A stretch of DNA of 64,000 bases from Schistosoma mansoni (GCF_000237925.1 NC_031495.1:51096746-51160745), one strand, 5' to 3'; numbered from the stretch's first letter, positions 13,126 through 26,869 are shown. Numbers and translations are program-made. Notes: generated from the letters alone by a model not told the origin.

Positions 13126-13525
13126 TTTAGAAGATGATCCAACCTGGCATACCATCAGCCTGGTACTTCTTCGTAATGATAAGCACACAGACCTTTGAAG
13201 ATACCATTAAAACTAATGTCGTCAGCATCCAATGTAGAACACTTACAGAGCTATTGATTTTAGGGATTTTTTTACATCTGCACCTTCAATTCCTCATTGA
13301 TAATCCAGGTTTTTGGCCTGCTGTGTTCAATACACAAATCAGAATCTTATGTGAACCTTTATTACGAGGCTTTGCAAATACTTCAGTTAATACAGTTAGT
13401 CTTATTCGTCAACAACCTAAATTGTCTAATCAAACATCTTGATTTTTTGGTTGTTACCACAAACAATAGCCGGTATGATACCAGTTTGTTGACCTGAATG
13501 TGTGAGCCAATGAAAAGTGAGGGAA
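13126..13525. other. Intergenic spacer upstream of HSP90
   Basis: I see no gene here. About 13215-13275 carries a short repeated segment (ATCCAATGTAGAACACTTA then GAGCTATTGATTTT) that also occurs near 29545-29590 (+) and, inverted, near 23660-23705. It could be a scrap of a retroelement. The open frames 13134-13442 and 13297-13497 have no recognisable protein. Confidence 0.5.
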
Positions 13526-13529
13526 CAAT

Positions 13530-13640
13530 GTAGAATATTCTACGCAAATCCATTCTGCTCCTATTGGTCCAATGGTTTCTATTTTTAGAAACCAAATAAT
13601 AATTTCTCGAATATTCTAAACCGTGTTTATAAATCCACGC
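13530..13640 (+). promoter_or_regulatory. HSP90 core promoter with heat-shock elements
   Basis: Three kinds of site are visible. Heat-shock elements: AGAATATTCT at 13532-13541 (GAAnnTTC) and TTCTCGAATATTC at 13604-13616, three perfect alternating TTC/GAA/TTC units spaced by 2 nt. A CCAAT box occurs in both orientations at 13563-13573. TATAAA lies at 13628-13633, 63 bp before the start codon. The order HSE, CCAAT, HSE, TATA, ATG is that of a classic HSF-driven promoter. It implies a 5' leader of only about 30-40 nt with no 5' intron. Binding is inferred, not shown. Confidence 0.85.
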
Positions 13641-13695
13641 TCAACGCGCTCATCACTAGTCCATTGTTTGGTTAGCTGCATTTTGACGCTGTACG

Positions 13696-15849
13696 ATGCC
13701 GGAATCAATGTGTACTGAACAACAACCTGAGGAGTTTGCCTTCCAGGCTGAGATCGCCCAGCTTATGAGCTTGATTATCAACACATTCTACTCCAACAAA
13801 GAAATATTCCTTCGTGAGCTTATATCCAATGCCAGTGATGCTCTGGACAAGTTGAGGTATAAGAGTTTGACTGATCCATCTGTCCTTGATACCGGTGAAG
13901 AAATGTATATCAAGCTGATACCTAACAAGGAGGCTGGGACTTTGACTGTTCTGGATACCGGTATTGGCATGACAAAAGCAGATTTGATTAAAAACTTGGG
14001 TACAATCGCTTCTTCCGGCACAAAAGCATTTATGGAGGCTCTGGCTGATGGTGTTGATATATCAATGATTGGCCAATTCGGTGTGGGTTTCTATTCTGCC
14101 TACCTCATTGCCGACCGCGTCCAAGTAGTGACGAAGAATAATGATGACGACCAGTACATTTGGGAGTCGTCCGCTGGTGGAACTTTCACGATTGCACCAG
14201 ATGACAGTGAGATGCCGAAACGTGGCACTAAGGTGATATTACATCTGAAAGAAGACCAGCTAGAATATCTTGAAGAAAGGAAGATACGAGATATAGTGAA
14301 GAAGCATTCCAGTTTTATCAACTATCCTATCAAGCTGGTTGTAAATAAAGAGCGAACAAAGGAGGTGTCTGATGACGAATCTGAAAAAGTAGAGTCAAAA
14401 GAGACTGAAGAATCTGATGACAAGCCGAAAGTCGAAGATCTAGATGAGGACGAGGAAGACGAGAATAAGGAGAAGAAGAAAAAGAAGGTGACGGAGAAGT
14501 ATACTGAGGAAGAACAGTTGAACAAGCTTAAGCCGCTCTGGACGCGCAATCCCGAAGATATAACTACAGAAGAGTATGCAGAGTTTTACAAGTCGTTAAC
14601 TAATGATTGGGAGGACCACCTTGCGGTGAAGCACTTTTCTGTTGAAGGTCAGTTAGAGTTCCGTGCATTGCTTTTTGTGCCTAAACGCGCACCAATTGAT
14701 ATGTTTGAAGGGACGCGAAAAAAGCGGAGCAACATTAAATTGTATGTGCGAAGAGTCCTCATCATGGATACCTGTGAGGATATGATTCCCGAGTACTTGA
14801 GTTTCGTTCGCGGAGTTGTCGATAGTGAGGACCTGCCTCTTAACATCAGTCGTGAGGTGTTGCAACAGAACAACGTATTAAAGGTCATCCGTAAGAGCCT
14901 GGTCAGGAAATGTATTGAATTATTTGAAGAGATAGCAGAAGATAAAGAAAACTACAAGAAGTTCTATGAGCAATTCTCAAAAAGTATAAAATTGGGCATC
15001 CATGAAGATAGTGTGAATAGAGCGAAGTTGTCCGAATTATTACGTTTCTATTCTTCAGCTTCTGGTGATGAAATGATTAGCCTGAAGGACTATGTGTCAC
15101 GTATGAAACCTGAACAGCAGGATATTTACTACATAACAGGTGAATCAAAGCAAGCAGTGATGAACTCACCATTTGCTGAGAAACTTACTCAACGTGGATT
15201 CGAGGTGTTGTACATGGTCGATCCGATAGATGAGTATGCAGTGACCCACCTACGGCAATATGAAAATAAAAAGTTAGTTTGCGTTACTAAGGATGGTCTT
15301 CAACTGCCTGAGAGTGAGGAAGAGAAAAAACAGTTCGAAGAGCTGAAGGCGTCGTACGAAACACTTTGCAAAGAGATTCAGCAGATACTTGGTAAGAACG
15401 TTGAGAAGGTTAGTATTTCGAATCGACTTACAAATTCCCCATGTTGCGTTGTAACTTCAGAGTTCGGTTGGTCTGCTAACATGGAGAGGATCATGAAGGC
15501 ACAAGCACTCCGAGACTCCAGCACTATGGGCTACATGGCAGCTAAGAAACAGTTAGAGCTGAATCCATATCATCCGATGATCAAAGCATTGAAAGAACAG
15601 TTTGAGAGTGGTAGTTCGACGAAACTTGTAAGGGATCTCGTTCAACTATTGTTCGACACTGCATTGCTTTCTTCAGGTTTCTCACTGCCTGATCCCAAGC
15701 TGCACTCCAAGAGCATCCACCATATGGTTTGCATGTGCCTGGATATTCCCGATGAAGAGATAAAGGCAAAGGAAGTCCCAAGTAATGGTCTCGAGAAAGA
15801 GGTCGCGCCTGCTGAAGTGGTTGATGACGGCATGGAAGAAGTGGATTAG
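13696..15849 (+). CDS. HSP90: Cytosolic heat shock protein 90 (HSP90), intronless
   Basis: 717-residue cytosolic Hsp90, an ATP-dependent dimeric chaperone for kinases, receptors and other clients. The N-terminal GHKL ATPase domain is complete: E41 in [15 protein letters not shown] (catalytic Glu, N45 binding Mg/ATP), DTGIGM with D87, and [18 protein letters not shown] charged Asp/Glu/Lys-rich linker spans about residues 220-272. The middle domain has [25 protein letters not shown] and SREVLQQNN with the conserved Arg. The C-terminal dimerisation domain ends in the TPR-docking MEEVD. Length is usual for the family and nothing is truncated. The ATG follows a TATA box by 63 bp, and no other in-frame Met precedes the EFAFQAEI start. 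One oddity is the lid residue normally Lys (NLGTIAKSG), which is Ser106 here. It lies in the loop of a ~2.07 kb inverted repeat. Confidence 0.97.
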   Translation: MPESMCTEQQPEEFAFQAEIAQLMSLIINTFYSNKEIFLRELISNASDALDKLRYKSLTDPSVLDTGEEMYIKLIPNKEAGTLTVLDTGIGMTKADLIKNLGTIASSGTKAFMEALADGVDISMIGQFGVGFYSAYLIADRVQVVTKNNDDDQYIWESSAGGTFTIAPDDSEMPKRGTKVILHLKEDQLEYLEERKIRDIVKKHSSFINYPIKLVVNKERTKEVSDDESEKVESKETEESDDKPKVEDLDEDEEDENKEKKKKKVTEKYTEEEQLNKLKPLWTRNPEDITTEEYAEFYKSLTNDWEDHLAVKHFSVEGQLEFRALLFVPKRAPIDMFEGTRKKRSNIKLYVRRVLIMDTCEDMIPEYLSFVRGVVDSEDLPLNISREVLQQNNVLKVIRKSLVRKCIELFEEIAEDKENYKKFYEQFSKSIKLGIHEDSVNRAKLSELLRFYSSASGDEMISLKDYVSRMKPEQQDIYYITGESKQAVMNSPFAEKLTQRGFEVLYMVDPIDEYAVTHLRQYENKKLVCVTKDGLQLPESEEEKKQFEELKASYETLCKEIQQILGKNVEKVSISNRLTNSPCCVVTSEFGWSANMERIMKAQALRDSSTMGYMAAKKQLELNPYHPMIKALKEQFESGSSTKLVRDLVQLLFDTALLSSGFSLPDPKLHSKSIHHMVCMCLDIPDEEIKAKEVPSNGLEKEVAPAEVVDDGMEEVD

Positions 15850-15905
15850 CTTGTCTGCATTTTTGTATATATCCAGTGATTAATAAACGATAATCTTGAA
15901 TTCGT
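15850..15905 (+). terminator. HSP90 3' UTR and poly(A) signal
   Basis: AATAAA occurs at 15882-15887, 33 bp after the TAG stop, followed by GT/T-rich sequence (about 15900-15920). This gives a very short 3' UTR, in keeping with the compact promoter side of the gene. Confidence 0.75.
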
Positions 15906-16218
15906 TGTTTTCATTTATTATATAGCCTGCGATGTTAGGTAGTTAGTTTTGTACGCGTCTAGGTTGAGTGCGAGTCTCGATAGGCATGTAAGGGCCCTTA
16001 GAAGTTGCCGTGGTAATTCGTCGAGTATGAAGACAGTGTGGTACGGGTCCGTTTAGATTTAGAGAACCAGGCGTTTCCTAAAATTGGAGTCAGGTATAGG
16101 CATTTCGTAAGCGTTGTTGAGACTGCCGAGAAGTACGCTGAAGACGAGTGAGTTGTTTGATGTAAAGTAGGTAACGCACGCATTTGGCGTCGGCCGAAAT
16201 TGCCGTACCTCAGTAGTG
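15906..16218. other. Spacer downstream of HSP90
   Basis: No gene is seen. The segment around 16110-16160 (TTGTTGAGACTGCCGAGAAGT) resembles 20233-20255 just outside the right inverted-repeat arm, suggesting a shared old repeat or duplicated flank. The rest is unassigned. Confidence 0.4.
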
Positions 16219-17640
16219 TCAATATATAAGAGAATGGCTATGTATAAGGATAGTCTCAAGGTTTAACGGAATGGAAAGGGTATACACCATGTCACACGGA
16301 GTCTTCAACCCGTGGTTCCGATATTTTCGCGGACCCCAACCAAGTAGTCTGTATCTACCAACGTGGCTCACACTAGAAGTAAGTGACTTCAAGCACTGAT
16401 GCCATGTTTTGGTTTGGCCGCCCCTAACTCTTCCCACCATCCCCTACACTAGTCAGCATCGCGCGTCGTGGTAATCGATGTTCAGGCATACGCAACACGT
16501 GGCCCAACCATCTCAGTCGATGAAGATTCATGACCCCATCGACTGAGTTACCATGATTCTCTAATACTTCATGTCTGACCTCACTATTACTTACCCGGTG
16601 ATCCCAGAAGATGTGGTCAGTATTTCTAAGGTATCTGTGGTCAAACACTGGTAACTAATGTGTCTCTTCTACTCTCAATGGCCATGTTTAACACCCGCAA
16701 AGTAGAAGAGAGCAAACTGGTGCACAGTATACACGTCCCTTAATTGATAGACGGATAACTCGTCTTCGCCATACGTGACGTAAGTTGGCAAATGCCAAAC
16801 GAGCTTTTTGAATCCGTGCTGAGATTTCGTCAGACACCAACACATTAGGGCTGATCAGACTTCCAAGATAAGTGAAGTTGTCGACGCGTTCGACTACTTC
16901 ACTCCCTATCCTTAGTTCAGGTGTTGACGCAGGCCAGTACTGGAGTAACCATTTACATATAGAGGGGGAGAAAGGCATTCCAAACATCTTGGCATTGTTA
17001 CTCACTACTAATAGAAGACTGCATTTTGTCAGTGTCTTCACCAAACAGGACTATGTCTTCTGCCTATTCAAAGTCGATAAGTGGACCTCCTGAAAGGAGA
17101 TCAATTCCTGAAAATTCAGTCGACGAGAGCGTTATTTCCAGCAGTAGGTATATAATGAAGTTGAACAAAGATGGAGATAGTGGACAGCCTTGCCGGACAC
17201 CACTTGATGTTGTAAAATCAGATGACAGTTCGCCATAAGCTTTCACTGGACTGGTAGTGTTCGAGTAAAGAGCGTTCACAAGGTTAATATACTTCTGAGG
17301 TACACCTTTCAATGACAACCACTGCCAAAGAACATCTCGGTCTACAGAGTCAAATGCTGCTTTTAAGTCAAGAAAAACTATCATTGTCTGTGCTCTAAAA
17401 CCTAACGAATAATGAATATGTGGACGATGCAGCTACGACCAGGTCTAAAGCCAGCCTGATTTCCTCGTGATTGGAGTTCACTAGTCTTAGTTAGGCATCC
17501 GAAAATTATTGAGGCTAGTATTTTAGATGCTATGTTAGTCAGTCTAATCTCTCTATAGTTATCACAGGATGATTTTGGCCCCATATATATCGAGACAATA
17601 AGTGAGTGACCAGTCAGATGGGATTACGTCCAGATCCCAG
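16219..17640 (-). mobile_element. LINE-B 3' half, broken
   Basis: Minus-strand frames carry LINE-B RT in order: SCDNYREIRLTNIASKIL (17584-17402), IVFLDLKAAFDSVDRDVLW and SGVRQGCPLSPSLFNF (17384-17064), then FTYLGSLISP and RLAFANLRHVWRRR (17044-16688). RWLGHVLRMPEHRLPRRAM (16648-16424) and WHQCLKSLTSSVSHVGRYRL (16440-16219) close it. The catalytic YADD block is lost at the frame junction near 17045-17065. Frames are broken at about five places. The 5' end is cut near 17640. Confidence 0.82.
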
Positions 17641-17667
17641 ATTTTAGCCAAAGTATTAATCAAATTA

Positions 17668-17768
17668 TCGCATAGTATTCCACATTGGGATATGTGGGTT
17701 GGGGAAATGTAATAATCATTTCCTTGGTTGTTGGAAATGCCTATGTTCGATCGAGTCAGTCGATCATC
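17668..17768 (+). repeat. Partial third copy of the inverted-repeat sequence, ending at the gap
   Basis: This 101 bp stretch matches 20456-20556 of the right arm in the same orientation, and 11396-11496 inverted, with about one difference by eye. It stops exactly at the run of Ns. It is either a truncated extra copy or the visible edge of a larger copy lost in the gap. Confidence 0.8.
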
Positions 17769-17968
17769 NNNNNNNNNNNNNNNNNNNNNNNNNNNNNNNN
17801 NNNNNNNNNNNNNNNNNNNNNNNNNNNNNNNNNNNNNNNNNNNNNNNNNNNNNNNNNNNNNNNNNNNNNNNNNNNNNNNNNNNNNNNNNNNNNNNNNNNN
17901 NNNNNNNNNNNNNNNNNNNNNNNNNNNNNNNNNNNNNNNNNNNNNNNNNNNNNNNNNNNNNNNNNNNN
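17769..17968. other. Assembly gap, exactly 200 N
   Basis: A run of exactly 200 N, the same length as the second gap at 51129-51328, so a placeholder of unknown true size. It separates the partial third copy of the HSP90-flanking repeat from the start of another inverted-repeat arm (17969). Sequence order across it should not be trusted. Confidence 0.95.
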
Positions 17969-20015
<2,047 letters not shown>

Positions 20016-20261
20016 TCTTTGTGGTTAATTATTTGGTACATGAATGAATTCAGATTTTATCTGTAATGAATTTTGACTTGTAATCTTTAGTGGTTGTCAG
20101 TCGTTTGATTTTGATTCAAGGTTTCGTTGTTTGTGACGAGTGAATATTGTTGTCTAGTGTCTGGTCGTTCAGTGTAAGATAGTAGGCGCTAGTTTGGTTG
20201 AGTGGAGTGATAAGACTATTCGTCAAACGTTGTTGAGACTACTGAGAAGTTTGTTGAAGAT
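20016..20261. other. Spacer between HSP70 pseudogene and right inverted-repeat arm
   Basis: T/G-rich sequence, probably the remains of the HSP70 3' untranslated region. I see no gene. About 20230-20260 resembles 16105-16140 downstream of HSP90. Confidence 0.45.
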
Positions 20262-22372
20262 AAGTGACTTGTACTTTAGAGCTGGAAGTGGATTTGCTTG
20301 ACGACTGGATTAACAACTAAGTTAGGTGAGATGATCTCTTCTGAGACAGTAAATATTTAGTTGAGTAGTCTGAACGGCCTGCAGTTATTAGTTAGTTGGT
20401 TACTGCCCGACAACAGATGAGATGTGAAATAGGTAAGGATGACAATGCACGTGTTTCGCATCGTATTCCACATTGGGATATGTGGGTTGGGGAAATGTAA
20501 TAATCATTTCCTTGGTTGTTGGAAATGCCTATGTTCGATCGAGTCAGTCGATCATCACAGTGTGTCGAAGAACGGGTGGTCGGTCAGTTGGATAATCCTG
20601 AATATGGAGGTGGATTTATTATAAGCTTTATCTAGTCGTCGGAGTTGTAAACCTTTGGACTTTAGAGGTGGTAGGTATATGTCCATTCTTCTTGTTGATG
20701 GTCAGACTGGGTATCTTTTAATTTCGCGAAACGAGGTATGGGTTTGTTCGGAGATACCAACTTGAAGCTGAAATAGAAGTAGTGTTTGTGTATGTAACAA
20801 GTGGAATGGGAGGGACAGTGCATATGTATATGTAGGTGAGCTTGTTTGTAAACTGGCCTAGTATTTTTACACTAGTTTCAATTCGAAATCAACTAGAGCA
20901 AGATGTTAACGGTGCAGTCATGTCGCATTCATGTAAATAGGTTTGGAGTGAGTCAACGTAGCTTCCTATGAGAACAATCATGCTTCGAGATGAATTCGTG
21001 TCTTGTGTTAGCGCTTCTCATGAATTAGAATCGGCCTAGAATAAGAACATTCAATATTGGAGTATAATAGCCACCAAACCATGGTTGACTAATCAATCCA
21101 GAGAGAATGGCGTTAACCAGTGTTTGCGAAACATTGCTAATTTAGTTGTGGTGATATAGAACTTTGCGAGTCTGAGAGGAGAGAGAGAAGTGAATTGGAA
21201 CTGAAATATATTGTTGGAAGTAACCAGTGTACGGAATTATTTGTGGAGAAGAGAAGGAGGGGAGTTGGTTGGTTGTGTCCTGTAGATCTTATTGTTCTCG
21301 CTTTGTCCAAAGGTATAATGGTAGTTAAGTGTATGTGCTGGGTCAGCTCTCGAAACTGGGATTTCCTAACTTGTGTTCCACCTAGCGTAGGAGTTCAGTA
21401 GTGATTTACAACCGGGTAGTTTATGACTTCAGTTTTAGAATTGCGAGTGAGCGTAGCAACGCGTATACTAGGTGACTGGGAAATCGTACGAATCAGTCAA
21501 CGATGGGAGCACAACATGGCATCACTGAACTTGAGTTTCCTTTGTAGAATACTTTCGAACCTCACTAGCTGTCCTAGTTAGCCAATGAATGAGTGGCACG
21601 ACCGAAGCATTGTCTCAAGCTGCCTATGCACTTCATGGTAGTTTGAACCTGGAAGTTTCCATAACATTTCCTAAAGTGTTTCATTCACTTTTGTTGTTCT
21701 GCTTGATTTGTTGCATGAGGTAAAATATTTATATTGGAGTAGGCTGTCATCGTGATTTTATCTGATATTATTAACCGGCCTGAACCATGGTAGTTGGTCG
21801 GAGGCAATCGACAAGGAGCCGTGAACTGAGGTTCCGTGCTAGCTGGCGCTCGTCAGTAAGGTGCACCTGGAATCTTAAGGGAACAGACATCCTGTGTGGA
21901 ATACGAGCCCACGCGACTCAGTGTCACAGTCAGAGGTGTTAGCGTGGAGCGATTCGGGTCTCTATCGCCTGCTATGTTTAAATCAAGCATCTGACTTGGC
22001 ATAACAATTAATTTTGTCGATTGCAACATTTCTATCCTCACGATGACAGTAGAGGTTTTCTTCATGACATTCTATTGACTAATCAGCTGTGGGGGGACTG
22101 AGTTGTTGTGGAATATATATATTATAAAAAAGTTTAATATGATCATTCTTATATATTTGTTCCACAAAAAACAATTTTTTTCTGATAAGCGAATACATAT
22201 TTTTAAAAGAAAATAAAACAAACAAAAACACATCAAATGTTTGTAAATCGCTTTCACGCTATCGCAATCGTATTAGGTTATTTGCCTTTTCTTCCGCTCT
22301 CCTTGTGTCTTTACGCAAGTACGACTGTATTTCGACATGCACTCACAATTTCTATTTTTCCTTTTCCAGGTC
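20262..22372. repeat. Right arm of ~2.07 kb inverted repeat around HSP90
   Basis: Reverse complement of the left arm in two collinear blocks, 20262-20988 and 21032-22372, joined by 43 bp. This arm lacks the CR1 insertion and probably represents the older structure. The frames at 20439-20624, 21195-21401 (+) and 22065-21853 (-) are the same translated sequences as in the left arm, with at most one residue changed. None resembles a known protein. The outer 300 bp (22080-22372) is AT-rich and resembles the Gypsy LTR-like tails at 6940-7240 and 25740-25890. Confidence 0.9.
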
Positions 22373-22599
22373 GGCTGGAAAAGAACGATGAAGTCATGCA
22401 TCTGTACCAGATCACGTTACAGAACGGCGTGGGAACCATCTCCTACGATCCTTAGCCAGATTAGATCAGTCACTTCTCGATATATTGATAACTCATCAAT
22501 TATACCTTCTAACCTCCTCGCTTCTGACTTCTGATTTTAATTGGGTGTACTTGAGGTTTTATAGGATCAATTAATATACATCCACTACACTTAGTACAC

Positions 22600-23700
22600 G
22601 CAGCTACCAAATCTTTGAGCAAAGCATCAGAATTCCCTATAGAATCTAGTGAAGACAATTCCATTTTAAGCCTTTTCAGATTTTTAAACCCAGAATTGGC
22701 AGTCCTGTTTCATTAACTAAAAATTCACGAGATATATATGAAGAATAATCATCTCTTATTAGCAATTGACAGCATCCTCGTATGGGCAGTCTATGTACAG
22801 TAATCCACAATATTGTGACTTCAGTGGGTCTTACCAGGATCTAAAGATTTCAAGTTTTTGAATGAAATGATGGACTCTATACTACCTGCATCCACAATAA
22901 ATTCATGAAATGAACAAAGGGGTGTATATAATCGCTTTTGAATATGAGCATTACCTTTCAAAATGGTGGGTACAGATAACTATAATTAAGAACAGCCGGG
23001 TTATTGCGATCTAAATTACAAGACCTGGTAATAATTGAAGCAAAGTGAACAGTAGTTTTGCATACTGACTGAATGCGTCCTATCTTGCTACATTTAAAAG
23101 ATTTAGCATTACGAAATGCACATGAACTGCGAGAATGAAATTCGCCACGGTATAAGCATTTACTAAACTTCTCATCTTTTTTGTTTGCTTTGCAGTTCTT
23201 TGCCGAATCAACGTTCACATTTCCACGATAATAGAAATCATGATTAAACGAACGCAAATCTGATCGACCCTGAGATTGTATTTCATCATGAGGACTAAGC
23301 AAAGTATTAGAAATTTTCATCGATTGAATATCAAGTTCATTAACTGCTTCGTAGTTAGTACATGCAGTTCTGGCATCTTGAAAGGAACAGTTCGGCATTC
23401 TTAACAGCTATTTTTCCAGACTTGGTATGTTAATACCTGCAATTAATCGATCTCTCAGCTCTACATGAAGTTGACCACCGAAAGTCCATTTTGCAGCTTG
23501 TCTTTGCAATCCGAGGATGGATTCCCTAACCTATTGGCTATTCTGCCGAATCATCTCATGAAATTTCACTCTCTCACGACATTAAAAAATGGTGTACTTT
23601 GCATTATTTAACATAGTTCTTCAAGAATTGTACAAGTGAGTGAGATAGTGTAGCCGTAAATAATTCTCCTAAATCAATAGCACTGTAAGTGTTCGACTTT
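22600..23700 (-). mobile_element. Ty3/Gypsy fossil: gag zinc knuckles and protease piece
   Basis: The minus frame 23398-22958 has a Cys/His-rich region of gag nucleocapsid type (KCLYRGEFHSRSSC then FKCSKIGRIQSVCK), and the following sequence has an aspartic-protease-like FIVDAGSIES near 22870-22890. Upstream, about 23400-23690, is gag-like. The pattern fits the Mag-like branch of Ty3/Gypsy. The copy is a fragment without LTRs, with several breaks; it looks old. Confidence 0.6.
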
Positions 23701-23706
23701 GGATGC

Positions 23707-24061
23707 TGAGAAGGCTTTACGAGACGTTAAGATTGGTAAGTCCCAGATTCACGACATAGTGTTGGTTGGTGATTCCACTCGTATCACTAAGGTGCAGAAG
23801 CCGTTGCAAGACTTCTTCAACTGTTGTTTTTCAACTTAGAATCCGAAAAATCTTAGAACTAAGATTAAGAGTACAAACTAGTCCTAGCACAGTAAGCATC
23901 TGCTGCTCGTGGTGTTCCCTAGATTGAGGTGACATTTGATATAGACGCGAACGGTATTCTGGACGTATCTGTTGTTGACAAGGATAACGATCACAAATGA
24001 CAAGAGTCGTTTGACGAGGGAAGAGATCAAGCAGATGGTAGCCGATGCCCCCGAATGCCCT
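23707..24061 (+). pseudogene. HSP70 pseudogene fragment (second copy)
   Basis: This 355 bp duplicate corresponds to 18803-19157. It reads [29 protein letters not shown] in short blocks through to REEIKQMVADA. It ends 13 bp inside the same retroposon that interrupts the main pseudogene, then changes abruptly to Gypsy leader sequence. The minus-strand copy at 27917-28271 ends at the identical junction, so both derive from one rearrangement that postdates the retroposon insertion. Confidence 0.85.
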
Positions 24062-24765
24062 TGTTTGGACAGTCACTTCTCGATATATTGATATCCCACC
24101 AAATATATCTTCCAACCCCCTCGCTTCTGACTTTTGATTTTACTGGGTGGTCGCGATTCGATTATAGAAGGTGTTACTGGTAAAGAGTTGTCAAACTACA
24201 ATACTGATGGTATCTTCAGTGGTGAGACCGACGTGATCAGGTACACCAAACGATAAACTGTGAGTCTGCTCCTTTTCAGAACTTCATAAATCATTGTTTT
24301 GCTTTATTAGACTTTTATGTGTTGTGATTTTTTTCGAGTTTTCGGATATATTTTAATTATTTATTTTTCGTTCATTATAATACTTTATTTGACGGAACAG
24401 TCACCCAAAGTACTTAAATTAAAGACTATGCCCCCACCCTCGATTCAGCTAATCCCTTTTTGGCCGGACAATATCGAGACCTGGTTCTGCTACGCGGAAG
24501 CCAACTTCCACAAGCACGGCATTACTGATACACGCACACAGTTCCTCGCGGTTGTTAGGGCACTAGCGCGCGATTTCAACAGGTACGTAACACCCAGTAT
24601 GTTTACTAATGATGTTTCGGAACCTTACGAAACGTTAAAACGATCGGTTCTGAGACGTGGAGATCTAACCGACCGACCAACTCCTCAATAATATCGAACT
24701 GCAACATGGTTCCGCGATGGACATGTTGTTAAGGATGAGAGAAGTAATAGGTCAAAGAACTTTCG
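23707..24765. repeat. Inverted-repeat arm pairing with about 27200-28271
   Basis: About 1.06 kb matches the reverse complement of 27200-28271 almost exactly. It includes the HSP70 fragment, the junction at 24061 and Gypsy leader/gag sequence. Beyond about 24765 the two sides drop to visibly lower identity, which looks like the edge of the duplication. Confidence 0.82.
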
Positions 24766-25725
24766 ACAAAGGCCTATTCAAACACCTTTTCTTATCCAAA
24801 CTCCCAAAACAGGTGCAGGCAGTTGGCAGTTCTCGTCTCGTTCCAAAACAACGCCGTAGACGAACTAGCCACATCTGCCGATCGAATCCTAGAAATTACG
24901 AAGTCTACTAGAGCTGAGGTCTTTTCAGTCAAGGAAAAGCATCAAACGACCCCGAATGACATTAACGAATTATGTGATACGCTCACCCGATACCTTAGAT
25001 TTCGTAATGACCGTAAACGGTCACAAACCCCGTGAAGAAGCATTTCACGTAGGCGTTCTGTCTCTAGACCACGAGAGATGGATAACCCCGACTGGTGCTG
25101 GTATCATAACCAGTATGGGAAGTCTTCCAGAGATTGTAGGAAACCCTGCGATTACCGGAACCCAAAATCGACCGGCACGAAAAATAATTCGGGGAACTTC
25201 ACAGACAGCATGCGTTAACGGCAACCGTAGCCAGTGAACATAGCCGTCTGTTATGCGTCACAGATGTGACCGCAAAAGTTCGCTACCTCGTCGACACTGG
25301 CGTAGAAGTTAGCGTTTTTCCTGCTAATGCTAACGACAGATTTCACGAGTCTGTTTTAAGCTTACAGGCGGCAAACGGAAAACCGATCGCCACATATAGG
25401 AAAAGGTACGTTTACATGAACGTGAGTTTACGCAAACCCATTCACTGGATTTTCGTGGTTGCAGATGTTTCTATGCCAATCATTGGTATATACCTTCTAA
25501 AACACCACAATCTACTCATTGACACGCGCTTACGAAAGTTAAAAGACGGAAACACCAAGTTATCCGTTTGCGTAACTCCTTTTTCTGGTTGCAGATTATC
25601 CCCAGTCACAATTATGCACACCATAGACCCCCTACACCAATCATTACTCGACAAATACTTCGGGATATATCAACCGCAACGGAAATTGCCTTGTGTAACC
25701 AGCAATGTACGGTAAATACGGTAAA
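24062..25725 (+). mobile_element. Ty3/Gypsy fossil: leader, gag and protease region
   Basis: Frame 24317-24691 carries a gag of the schistosome Gypsy type, with MPPPSIQLIPFWPDN and WFCYAEANFHKHGITD. Frame 25266-25715 carries the protease (YLVDTGVEVSVFP) and a following IIGIYLLKHHNLLIDTR block. A CHCC-type knuckle region lies between. It belongs to the same broad CsRn1-like group as the pol frame at 38209-41352. The element is broken in about four or more places and lacks RT. Confidence 0.75.
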
Positions 25726-25739
25726 TAAACTTATACGCT

Positions 25740-26862
25740 TGTAACAGTGTAAAAGCGATCAAAGGATTAGTTCGTTTGTTTGTTTTCTATAAAAAATATA
25801 TACGTTTATAAGTAAAAAATTGTTTTATTTTTGGAATAAATATATATATATATAAATGAGCATATTAAATTTTTTTATAACATATAATGCGAAGGAAATC
25901 GAGATAAAGCTTGTGTCCTACGTGCAATAATCGTTTAAATGTTCTGGAAATCTTACTCTTCTTCCAGAACGCATTGTCTTAAGTTTATTTTCAAACGCGG
26001 ACGAAGTATTAACGTTCGTGTTGGCTGTCGGATGGGGTAACATAAGTGTAGGAGCCGTGTCGTCCGATTGTACCGAAGGAAAATCGATATAGATAGGATT
26101 TCCTTCTAAATACGCTGCTTTGATTCGATCAATACTAATGCTATCGTTAGTACCGTTCTTATCGACTACATAGTACTTAGGTTCACGCTGAAGCGATTTG
26201 AAGGGTCCTTCGTATGCTGATTCGAGAAGTCGTCGATGTGAGTCTCGACGAACGAAGATATGTGTACTATATCGTAAGTCCGGTTGAACGAAAACACCAG
26301 TTGATTGAGGTCGAGTGAAATCAGGTTTAACTGGACGCATTGCGTTTGTAAGCCTGCTCGTGTAGGAGTTTAGATCCATGTTCATTGAAGAAGACGAAGG
26401 ATCCACGAATTCTCCTGGAAGTCGGAGTGTAGTTCCATAAACGAGTTATATTGCAGTGTATTCAATGTCAGCCTTCACTGTATTGTGGATACCTAGCAAG
26501 ACGAGTGGAAGAGCGTCTGTCCACTGTGAAACGTTTGTAACTGATAGAGAAGCTTTAAGTTGTCGATGAAAACGTTCTACCAATCCGTTTGCTTGTGGGT
26601 GGTAGGCGGTTGTTCGGAAGCGAGTGATTCCTAAAAGTGAAGTCAGACAACGGAAAAGTCCAGATTTGAACTGGCGTCCACTGTCTGTAGCGATGGTTGA
26701 AGGGCAGTCGAAAATTGCTACCCATCGTCCGACAAAAGTGCGAGCCACTGTTTCAGCAGTAATGTCCTTAATCGGTACTGCTTCTGGCCATCGAGTGAAA
26801 CGGTCTACGCATGTTAAGAGATATGAGTATCCGTTTGCATCGGGTAAGGGTCCTACCAAATC
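25740..26862 (-). mobile_element. Ty3/Gypsy fossil: integrase, pol tail and LTR-like end
   Basis: Minus frames 26859-26446 and 26406-25918 encode the integrase core ([47 protein letters not shown], that is the Asp/Asp/Glu triad region) and the pol C-terminus (EPKYYVVDKNGTNDSISIDR, SGRRVRFPEHL). The AT-rich 25740-25890 is LTR-like. It lies tail-to-tail with the gag/protease fossil at 24062-25725. Partial, with at least two breaks. Confidence 0.78.
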
Positions 26863-26869
26863 TAATGAA

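Noticed and set aside
20439-21401. Conserved short proteins in the inverted-repeat arms (same translation in both arms)
   Set aside because: The identity is explained by the recent duplication, not selection; no motif, and frames are short.
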